From positions 85,500 to 110,863 of the forward strand of contig JAWQFJ010028297.1 in the NCBI GenBank assembly GCA_034096865.1: DNA of 25,364 nucleotides, given 5' to 3'. Shown piece after piece: positions 10,906 through 18,260 of this stretch (positions within the stretch are counted from its first letter, which is position 1; each line of letters begins with the position of its first letter). The stretch comes from Theodoxus fluviatilis (lineage: Eukaryota > Mollusca > Gastropoda > Cycloneritida > Neritidae). Both the position numbers and the translations under genes were made by a program. The notes below the pieces were generated by a model. That model searched no databases and was not told where the DNA came from. It saw only the letters and a program-made list of their open reading frames with translations.

Positions 10906-11101
10906 GTGAACCTGGGCCAGGCCATCGTGCGGCAGAAGTTGCAGTTCTACCAGCGGGTGCTGGGACCCATTCTGGAGGCCTACCTGGTGGTCTGCTACCA
11001 GGCCACGCAGTTCTTCAACAGGGAGGCGCCAGAGGAGGACTTTGTTGCCGACGCCAGCCGCCTGGCCATAGAGCGTGTGGAGAAGGAGCTTTCTTTCTAT
11101 G
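10906..11101 (+). CDS. GPAM: GPAT1-like, penultimate exon of the C-terminal region
   Basis: This 196-nt exon starts in phase 0 at GTGAACCTG and ends as TAT plus one base before the donor GTGGGT. It encodes 65 full residues starting VNLGQAIVRQKLQFYQRVLG. The stretch RVLGPILEAY matches the GP(L/I)LEAY signature I know from the C-terminal region of mitochondrial glycerol-3-phosphate acyltransferase 1. It is followed by helical, charged sequence (ASRLAIERVEKELSFY) ending at the family's YAESA site, whose alanine is completed in the next exon. GPAT1 transfers an acyl chain from acyl-CoA to sn-1 of glycerol-3-phosphate at the outer mitochondrial membrane, the first step of glycerolipid synthesis. 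The catalytic motifs lie upstream of this window. Assignment to GPAT1 rather than its paralogue GPAT2 is uncertain. Both splice sites are weak by eye and the exon is not a multiple of three. Confidence 0.85.
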
Positions 11102-11107
11102 GTGGGT

Positions 11108-12537
11108 GTCTTTGTGCTGCTTCTCTTGTCTTTGTGCTGCTTCTCTCTCATCTTTGTGCTGCTTCTCTTGTCTTTGTGCTGCTTCTCTTTCTTGTCTTTG
11201 TGCTGCTTCTCTTGTCTTTGTGCTGCTTCTCTCTCATCTTTGTGCTGCTTCTCTTTCTTGTCTTTGTGCTGCTTCTCTTTCTTGTCTTTGTGCTGCTTCT
11301 CTTGTCTTTGTGCTGCTTCTCTTGTCTTTGTGCTGCTTCTCTTTCTTGTCTTTGTGCTGCTTCTCTTGTCTTTGTGCTGCTTCTCTTTCTTGTCTTTGTG
11401 CTGCTTCTCTTTCTTGTCTTTGTGCTGCTTCTCTTGTCTTTGTGCTGCTTCTCTTGTCTTTGTGCTGCTTCTCTTGTCTTTGTGCTGCTTCTCTTGTCTT
11501 TGTGCTGCTTCTCTTTCTTGTCTTTGTGCTGCTTCTCTTGTCTTTGTGCTGCTTCTCTTGTCTTTGTGCTGCTTCTCTTTCTTGTCTTTGTGCTGCTTCT
11601 CTTTCTTGTCTTTGTGCTGCTTCTCTTTCTTGTCTTTGTGCTGCTTCTCTTTCTTGTCTTTGTGCTGCTTCTCTTTCTTGTCTTTGTGCTGCTTCTCTTG
11701 TCTTTGTGCTGCTTCTCTTGTCTTTGTGCTGCTCCTCTTGTCTTTGTGCTGCTTCTCTTTCTTGTCTTTGTGCTGCTTCTCTTTCTTGTCTTTGTGCTGC
11801 TTCTCTTGTCTTTGTGCTGCTTCTCTCTCATCTTTGTGCTGCTTCTCTTGTCTTTGTGCTGCTTCTCTTTCTTGTCTTTGTGCTGCTTCTCTTTCTTGTC
11901 TTTGTGCTGCTTCTCTTTCTTGTCTTTGTGCTGCTTCTCTTTCTTGTCTTTGTGCTGCTTCTCTCTCATCTTTGTGCTGCTTCTCTTTCTTGTCTTTGTG
12001 CTGCTTCTCTTTCTTGTCTTTGTGCTGCTTCTCTTTCTTGTCTTTGTGCTGCTTCTCTTTCTTGTCTTTGTGCTGCTTCTCTTTCTTGTCTTTGTGCTGC
12101 TTCTCTTTCTTGTCTTTGTGCTGCTTCTCTTTCTTGTCTTTGTGCTGCTTCTTTCTTGTCTTTGTGCTGCTTCTCTTTCTTGTCTTTGTGCTGCTCCTCT
12201 TGTCTTTGTGCTGCTTCTCTTTCTTGTCTTTGTGCTGCTTCTCTTGTCTTTGTGCTGCTTCTCTTTTTTGTCTTTGTGTTGCTTCTCTTTCTTGTCTTTG
12301 TGCTGCTTCTCTTTCTTGTCTTTGTGCTGCTTCTCTTTCTTGTCTTTGTGCTGCTCCTCTTGTCTTTGTGCTGCTTCTCTTTCTTGTCTTTGTGCTGCTT
12401 CTCTTGTCTTTGTGCTGCTTCTCTTTCTTGTCTTTGTGCTGCTTCTCTTGTCTTTGTGCTGCTTCTCTTGTCTTTGTGCTGCTTCTCTTTCTTGTCTTTG
12501 TGCTGCTTCTCTTGTCTTTGTGCTGCTTCTCTTGTCT
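11108..12537. repeat. 20/24-bp pyrimidine-rich minisatellite, about 65 copies
   Basis: The short unit is TCTTTGTGCTGCTTCTCTTG (20 bp). The long form gains four bases (CTTTCTTG ending, 24 bp), and a third form ends CTCTCTCA. The array starts about 6 nt after the donor at 11102. No unit carries a stop in any frame on either strand, so overlapping open frames of 488-1108 codons run through it. These translate to low-complexity repeats (CLCAAS, FVLLL; antisense KQHKDK, SSTKTR) and are not genes. Confidence 0.96.
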
Positions 12538-14295
12538 TTGACGAGGCAGGTGTGCTCTCTGGCTGTCCACAGGGTTTCTTGACGAGGCAGGTGTGCGCTC
12601 TGGCTCTCCACAGGGTTTCTTGACGAGGCAGGTGTGCGCTCTGGCTCTCCACAGGGTTTCTTGACGAGGCAGGTGTGCCTCTGGCTGTCCACAGGGTTTC
12701 TTGACGAGGCAGGTGTGCTCTCTGGCTCTCCACAGGGTTTCTTGACGAGGCAGGTGTGCGCTCTGGCTGTCCACAGGGTTCTGACGAGGCAGGTGTGCTC
12801 TCTGGCTGTCCACAGGGTTTCTTGACGAGGCAGGTGTGCTCTCTGGCTGTCCACAGGGTTTCTTGACGAGGCAGGTGTGCTCTCTGGCTCTCCACAGGGT
12901 TTCTTGACGAGGCAGGTGTGCTCTCTGGCTGTCCACAGGGTTTCTTGATGAGGCAGGTGTGCTCTCTGGCTGTCCACAGAGTTTCTTGATGAGGCAGGTG
13001 TGCTCTCTGGCTGTCCACAGGGTTTCTTGACGAGGCAGGTGTGCTCTCTGGCTGTCCACAGGGTTTCTTGACGAGGCAGGTGTGCTCTCTGGCTGTCCAC
13101 AGGGTTTCTTGACGAGGCAGGTGTGCTCTCTGGCTGTCCACAGGGTTTCTTGACGAGGCAGGTGTGCTCTCTGGCTCTCCACAGGGTTTCTTGACGAGGC
13201 AGGTGTGCTCTCTGGCTCTCCACAGGGTTTCTTGACGAGGCAGGTGTGCTCTCTGGCTCTCCACAGGGTTTCTTGACGAGGCAGGTGTGCTCTCTGGCTG
13301 TCCACAGGGTTTCTTGACGAGGCAGGTGTGCGCTCTGGCTGTCCACAGGGTTTCTTGATGAGGCAGGTGTGCTCTCTGGCTCTCCACAGGGTTTCTTGAC
13401 GAGGCAGGTGTGCTCTCTGGCTCTCCACAGAGTTTCTTGACGAGGCAGGTGTGCTCTCTGGCTCTCCACAGGGTTTCTTGACGAGGCAGGTGTGCTCTCT
13501 GGCTCTCCACAGGGTTTCTTGACGAGGCAGGTGTGCGCTCTGGCTGTCCACAGGGTTTCTTGATGAGGCAGGTGTGCTCTCTGGCTCTCCACAGGGTTTC
13601 TTGACGAGGCAGGTGTGCTCTCTGGCTCTCCACAGGGTTTCTTGATGAGGCAGGTGTGCTCTGGCTCTCCACAGGGTTTCTTGACGAGGCAGGTGTGCTC
13701 TCTGGCTGTCCACAGGGTTTCTTGACGAGGCAGGTGTGCTCTCTGGCTGTGTACAGGGTTTCTTGACGAGGCAGGTGTGCTCTCTGGCTCTCCACAGGGT
13801 TTCTTGACGAGGCAGGTGTGCTCTCTGGCTGTCCACAGGGTTTCTTGACGAGGCAGGTGTGCTCTCTGGCTCTCCACAGGGTTTCTTGACGAGGCAGGTG
13901 TGCCTCTGGCTGTCCACAGGGTTTCTTGACGAGGCAGGTGTGCCTCTGGCTGTCCACAGGGTTTCTTGACGAGGCAGGTGTGCCTCTGGCTGTCCACAGG
14001 GTTTCTTGACGAGGCAGGTGTGCTCTCTGGCTGTCCACAGGGTTTCTTGACGAGGCAGGTGTGCTCTCTGGCTGTCCACAGGGTTTCTTGACGAGGCAGG
14101 TGTGCTCTCTGGCTGTCCACAGGGTTTCTTGATGAGGCAGGTGTGCTCTCTGGCTGTCCACAGGGTTTCTTGATGAGGCAGGTGTGCTCTCTGGCTGTCC
14201 ACAGGGTTTCTTGACGAGGCAGGTGTGCTCTCTGGCTGTGTACAGGGTTTCTTGACGAGGCAGGTGTGCTCTCTGGCTCTCCACAGGGTTTCTTG
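12538..14295. repeat. 41-bp minisatellite, about 43 copies
   Basis: The unit is 41 bp and consists of GGGTTTCTTGACGAGGCAGG, then TGTGCTCTCT, then GGCTGTCCACA. Variants: GGCTCTCC for GGCTGTCC, TGATGAGG for TGACGAGG, and shorter GTGCCTCTGG copies. A rare GCTGTGTACAGG form appears only at about 13746 and 14236, each followed by the same next unit, which hints at a local duplication. The array directly abuts the preceding one with no spacer. It has few stops on the minus strand and 41 is not a multiple of three, so a 41-residue peptide cycle appears in every frame; this is not coding evidence. Confidence 0.95.
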
Positions 14296-14581
14296 TGGAA
14301 GTCATAGAGTGCTTTTTATCAAACCTCCTGACGTTTCATGGGAACTGTGCCATGCTTGGCAATTTGCACTGCAGGGATGGGAGTGTGAGTAGGGGTCACG
14401 GCTGCCTTCCCCTCAGACCAGACAGTGCTGCAAGTAAAAGTGTCTCCTGTGAGTGCAGTTATTTTGTGTCAGTTATATTATCAGCTGAGTTGGCAGTGCT
14501 TCAAAGTTCTGCTTAACTTTAGGAGAATTCTTTTCTTCGCTTCTAGTGGAGGTGGATGGCTGGCAGTATTAGCACTCCCCG
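14296..14581. other. Unique intron sequence, nothing recognised
   Basis: This single-copy stretch lies between the 41-bp array and the polypyrimidine tract. I looked for an exon with matching phase and conserved-looking peptide and found none that I would support. Confidence 0.55.
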
Positions 14582-15059
14582 TTTTTCTCCCCTTCCCCCT
14601 CCTCCTCCTCCTCCTCCTCCTCCTCCTCCTCCTCCTCCTCCTCCTCCTCCTCCTCCTCCTCCTCCTCCTCCTCCTCCTCCTCCTCCTCCTCACTTCTCCT
14701 CCTCCTCCTCCTCCTCCTCCTCCTCCTCCTCCTCCTCCTCCTACCCCCACTCCTTTTTTCTCCCTTTCCCCCTTCTCCTCCTCCCCCCCCCACCTTCTCC
14801 TTCCCCCCCCCCCCTTCCCCTTCCCCCCTTTTCCCCCTCCCCTTCCTCCTTTTTTCTCCCCTCCCCACCCACCCCTCCTCCTCCTACTCCTCTCCCTCCC
14901 TCCCTTCCCCCCCTTTCTCCCCTCCCCCTTTTTTCCCCCTGCCCCCTCCTCCTCCCCCCCCTCCCACTCCCCCTCCTCCTTCTCCCCCTCCTGTTTTCTC
15001 ACCTTCCCCCTCCTTCTCCTTCTCTCCCCCCACCCCCACCCCCCACACCCCCCCCCCTC
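14582..15059. repeat. CCT repeat and impure polypyrimidine tract
   Basis: A long run of CCT triplets (about 14597-14691) is followed by a second (about 14699-14741) and then by C- and T-homopolymer-rich sequence with very few purines up to about 15059. The opposite strand is GGA/polypurine. Such tracts can form triplex DNA and are hard to sequence. Proline- and leucine-rich or glutamate- and arginine-rich open frames across it are composition artefacts. Confidence 0.93.
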
Positions 15060-15351
15060 ATCCTCCATCGTAAGATTTACCAATTCTAAAACACATACAT
15101 GCCAACAACATGATTTTTTACAGGCACCAAGACTTGTCATTGTTGTGATGATTTTTTTAAATTTAAATTCTGTCAAATGAAACTGTCATACTCAAGAGTC
15201 GTGTTTTCTTCCTGATGCTGTGATCAACTGATCGCAAGGTTGCTTCGTGCCCTACTTCTTGATTGATTGGTCCGAGTTAGGTACTCTTTAGACTTATGCA
15301 GGATAGTCATTTTGCAACATTTGATAATAAGGTTTCATCTTTGTCTTGCAG
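15060..15351 (+). other. Unique intron end with 3' splice site
   Basis: AT-leaning single-copy sequence leads to the acceptor TTCATCTTTGTCTTGCAG at 15334-15351, which has a reasonable pyrimidine tract. No other feature is seen. Confidence 0.65.
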
Positions 15352-15524
15352 CGGAGAGTGCAGCCATGGACGTGCTGAAGAATGGCGTTGCCACGTTGTG
15401 CAGACTAAACTTGCTGCATCCCTACACCGAGGGCAACATTAAAATGCTCAGCATGAACGACGACGAATTCACACGCAACGCCCTCTATGAAGTCATCCAC
15501 ATGCTGCAAGACGTGCGAGGCTAG
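15352..15524 (+). CDS. GPAM: GPAT1-like, last exon with stop codon
   Basis: The exon enters in phase 1: CG joins the final G of the previous exon to make the alanine of YAESA. It encodes ESAAMDVLKNGVATLCRLN, continues through LLHPYTEGNIKMLSMNDDEF and ends EVIHMLQDVRG at TAG (15522-15524). The YAESA motif, followed by the lysine-asparagine-x-valine pattern (LKNGV), is what I recall at the extreme C-terminus of vertebrate GPAT1, and the distance from motif to stop is also about right. This supports both the family call and the end of the gene. An in-frame ATG upstream at 15267 lies in the intron and should not be taken as a start. GPAT2 or a lineage-specific duplicate remains possible. Confidence 0.85.
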
Positions 15525-15763
15525 AGTGGCAATCAGATCAACAGTGTGTGCAAGTGTACGTGCATGCGTGTGTGTGTGCTTGCATGCGTGCTTGCATGCG
15601 TTAGTGCGTGCATGTTTGTGTGTGTGTGTGTGTGTGCAAACATGCTCATTTGGATATACATATGTATGTATATGTGTGTGCATGTGTGTATGTAAAGAGG
15701 ACGGTATGGTTGGTTTTACCTGGATTGAATGCTGACACTTTACTTCCCGAGATTGGCAGCAGA
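15525..15763 (+). other. Presumed 3' UTR start
   Basis: This sequence directly follows the stop. Most of it is the TG-rich tract at 15541-15691, and the rest is unremarkable. I find no AATAAA or ATTAAA between the stop and about 18240, so the transcript end cannot be placed. Confidence 0.5.
15541..15691. repeat. TG-rich low-complexity tract
   Basis: TG dinucleotides are mixed with TGCATGCG, giving a TGCATGCGTG pattern, and with a pure (TG) run near 15617-15635. The tract ends in TATGTATGTATATG-type sequence. It is probably in the 3' UTR. Confidence 0.88.
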
Positions 15764-16106
15764 GGCAGTGACACAGGGGACGCCGTGCTGTAGCACTCTG
15801 TAGAGACAGCACTTGGCAGTGACACAGGGAACGCCGTGCTGTAGCACTCTGTAGAGGCAGCACTTGGCAGTGACACAGGGGACGCCGTGCTGTAGCACTC
15901 TGTAGAGGCAGCACTTGGCAGTGACACAGGGGACGCCGTGCTGTAGCACTCTGTAGAGACAGCACTTGGCAGTGACACAGGGAACGCCGTGCTGTAGCAC
16001 TCTGTAGAGGCAGCACTTGGCAGTGACACAGGGGACGCCGTGCTGTAGCACTCTGTAGAGACAGCACTTAGCAGTGACACAGGGGACGCCGTGCTGTAGC
16101 ACTCTG
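15764..16106. repeat. 51-bp minisatellite, 7 copies
   Basis: Units start at 15764, 15815, 15866, 15917, 15968, 16019 and 16070, with no length change between copies. The unit begins GGCAGTGACACAGGGGACGC and continues through CGTGCTGTAGCACTCTGTAG. Two sites vary (GGGGACG/GGGAACG, AGAGACAGC/AGAGGCAGC). The last copy is truncated. Because 51 is a multiple of three, minus-strand frames stay open for 126-220 codons, which I do not regard as genes. Confidence 0.95.
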
Positions 16107-16348
16107 CCAGCACCGGACATGGTGCATGCTCAGGAAGAGGAAGCATTTCTGCAAACTGCCAGTAAGACTTGAACTGCGCTGATATTATTAGAAGGGGTCA
16201 GGTTGAAATACTCAGTCCCGCCCTGTGGAGATCCACTTGAGTGTGCTCTCACTGCAGTGTTGATGTGAGTGAGAGTGCTCTTGAACCTTGAATGAGTTGC
16301 ACTTCCTGTGTGTTCCATGGTCTCTGAAGAGGGGAATGTGTACTCATT
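16107..16348. other. Unique spacer, nothing recognised
   Basis: This is single-copy sequence downstream of the 51-bp array, without clear coding or RNA features. Confidence 0.5.
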
Positions 16349-16501
16349 GGATTTTACTACAGTAGGGAATGCCGTAGGTGTTGAATTTTACTGCATTAGA
16401 GAAAGCATACACATTAGATTTTACTACAGTTGGAAATGTTTTAGGCATCGGATTTTACAACAGGAGGGAATGCCGTAGGTGTTGGATTCTACTGCAAATG
16501 C
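16349..16501. repeat. Decayed 34-bp tandem repeat, about 4.5 copies
   Basis: Units begin at 16349, 16383, 16417, 16450 and 16484 and share (G)GATTTTACTACAG. The first and fourth units share GGGAATGCCGTAGGTGTT and are closer to each other than to the diverged second and third. It is unrelated to the 34-bp array at the window start despite equal length. It is the oldest-looking array here. Confidence 0.85.
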
Positions 16502-16530
16502 ACTTCACACGCCTTGTTTTTTAATGAGGA

Positions 16531-16964
16531 AGGCTTGGGCTGGAGATGGTCACTGATGAAGGCCACCAGTGAATATGCAGCACGATATCAGAGGCTTGGG
16601 CTGGAGATGGTCACTGATGAAGGCCACCAGTGAATATGCAGCACGATATCAGAGGCTTGGGCTGGAGATGGTCACTGATGAAGGCCACCAGTGAATATGC
16701 AGCACGATATCAGAGGCTTGGGCTGGAGATGGTCATTGATGAAGGCCACCAGTGAATATGCAGCACGATATCAGAGGCTTGGGCTGGAGATGGTCACTGA
16801 TGAAGGCCACCAGTGAATATGCAGCACGATATCAGAGGCTTGGGCTGGAGATGGTCACTGATGAAGGCCACTAGTGAATATGCAGCACGATATCAGAGGC
16901 TTGGGCTGGAGATGGTCACTGATGAAGGCCACCAGTGAATATGCAGCACGATATCAGAGGCTGG
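16531..16964. repeat. 61-bp minisatellite, 7 near-identical copies
   Basis: Units start at 16531, 16592, 16653, 16714, 16775, 16836 and 16897, with a fragment at 16958. The unit runs from AGGCTTGGGCTGGAGATGG through CACCAGTGAATATGCAGC to CGATATCAG. I see only two substitutions (CATTGATG in copy 4, CACTAGTG in copy 6), so amplification was recent. Confidence 0.96.
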
Positions 16965-17080
16965 CATTGCAGTTGGGATGGAAATAGAGGTTTTACAAAC
17001 TGCAACGGCATTTGTTGCTGGACATTATATTCTGAACATCTTTTGTTCCAAGCAAACACCACCTTGCCTCCCTTGCTCCC
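16965..17080. other. Short unique spacer
   Basis: This is single-copy sequence between the 61-bp and 21-bp arrays. Nothing is recognised. Confidence 0.5.
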
Positions 17081-17836
17081 TGCTTGCTGCACCCTAGGAC
17101 CTGCTTGCTGCACCCTAGCGCCTGCTTGCTGCACCCTAGTGCCTGCTTGCTGCACCCTAGGACCTGCTTGCTGCACCCTAGCGCATGCTTGCTGCACCCT
17201 AGGACCTGCTTGCTGCACCCTAGCGCATGCTTGCTGCACCCTAGCCCATGCTTGCTGCACCCTAGCGCATGCTTGCTGCACCCTAGCGCTTGCTTGCTGC
17301 ACCCTAGCGCATGCTTGCTGCACCCTAGCGCATTCTTGCTGCACCCTAGCGCATGCTTGCTGCACCCTAGCGCATGCTTGCTGCACCCTAGCGCATGCTT
17401 GCTGCACCCTAGCGCATGCTTGCTGCACCCTAGCGCATGCTTGCTGCACCCTAGCGCATGCTTGCTGCACCCTAGCGCATGCTTGCTGCACCCTAGCGCC
17501 TGCTTGCTGCACCCTAGCGCATGCTTGCTGCACCCTAGCGCCTGCTTGCTGCACCCTAGCGCATGCTTGCTACACCCTAGCGCCTGCTTGCTGCACCCTA
17601 GCGCCTGCTTGCTGCACCCTAGCGCCTGCTTGCTGCACCCTAGCGCCTGCTTGCTGCACCCTAGCGCCTGCTTGCTGCACCCTAGCGCCTGCTTGCTGCA
17701 CCCTAGCGCCTGCTTGCTGCACCCTAGCGCATGCTTGCTGCACCCTAGCGCATGCTTGCTGCACCCTAGCGCATGCTTGCTGCACCCTAGCGCATGCTTG
17801 CTGCACCCTAGCGCATGCTTGCTGCACCCTAGCACA
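17081..17836. repeat. 21-bp minisatellite, 36 copies with no indel
   Basis: The unit is TGCTTGCTGCACCCTAGC plus GCA, GCC or, in early copies, GACC-type endings. Every copy from 17081 to 17816 falls on a strict 21-nt register. The main variation is A or C at the last base, arranged in runs. Each A-type boundary creates GCATGC. Since 21 is a multiple of three, two frames per strand stay open (repeats ACCTLAH, LLHPSAC, QQACARV, KHALGCS). Confidence 0.97.
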
Positions 17837-17893
17837 TGCACACTGGAATGCTGCAGAGTTGTAGCAAGGATGTGCTGGACAACATTCTGGGTC
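17837..17893. other. Short unique spacer
   Basis: The array ends in AGCACATGCACACTGG and unique sequence follows. Nothing is recognised. Confidence 0.45.
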
Positions 17894-18094
17894 CCTGCTG
17901 TCCTGTCTGTACCAGAAGCAAGTTCAGCCCTTTCAGGACATGATCACAAACTCTCGGGCTCCTGCTGTCCTGTCTGTACCAGAAGCAAGTTCACCCCTTT
18001 CAGGACATGATCACAAACTCTCGGGCTCCTGCTGTCCTGTCTGTACCAGAAGCAAGTTCAGCCCTTTCAGGACATGATCACAAACTCTCGGGCT
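17894..18094. repeat. 67-bp direct repeat, 3 copies
   Basis: Copies at 17894-17960, 17961-18027 and 18028-18094 are almost identical, each starting CCTGCTGTCCTGTCTGTACC and ending ACTCTCGGGCT. The only change I see is CAGCCCTTT to CACCCCTTT in the middle copy. Confidence 0.95.
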
Positions 18095-18260
18095 CCTTCT
18101 AAAACAGACACTGCAGGAGTAGATGGACAGAGAGGCTGGACAGACACAGAAGTACACGTGTAAAGGTAGGGCTCCATTGAATACTGTGTTCCAAATAGAG
18201 ACCCTCGGATTGTGCGCTTGTAAGATCAATCTGTAAGGTTTTGACAGACGTTTGTGCGGC
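18095..18260. other. Unique transition segment
   Basis: This is single-copy sequence of ordinary composition leading into the G-rich region. The change is gradual: G excess is evident by about 18380. Confidence 0.5.

Larger units (their letters stand above)
11102..15351 (+). other. Intron, 4250 nt, phase 1, mostly tandem repeats
   Basis: The intron runs from GTGGGT at 11102 to TTGTCTTGCAG ending at 15351. It holds two abutting minisatellites (20/24 bp and 41 bp), 286 nt of unique sequence, a long polypyrimidine tract and a final unique segment. Joining the two exons restores Y-A-E-S-A in frame, which confirms phase 1. Confidence 0.8.

Noticed and set aside
14425..15180. Leucine/proline-rich + frame and glutamate/arginine/glycine-rich minus frames
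   Set aside because: They are direct readings of the CCT/polypyrimidine tract.
15267..15351. ATG at 15267 as an alternative start of an 85-residue gene
   Set aside because: It lies in the intron upstream of a good acceptor, and the sequence after 15352 is explained as the last GPAT exon.
15405..16146. Minus-strand open frames of 126-220 codons over the 51-bp array
   Set aside because: The unit is a multiple of three without stops in several frames, and the frames overlap each other and the sense GPAT exon.
16531..16957. Possible CRISPR array
   Set aside because: The repeats are contiguous 61-bp copies without unique spacers, in an animal-like locus with introns.
16935..17864. 309-codon + strand open frame rich in ACCTLAH repeats
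   Set aside because: It is the 21-bp minisatellite read in frame. Other frames are open over the same bases, and the flanks show no gene structure.
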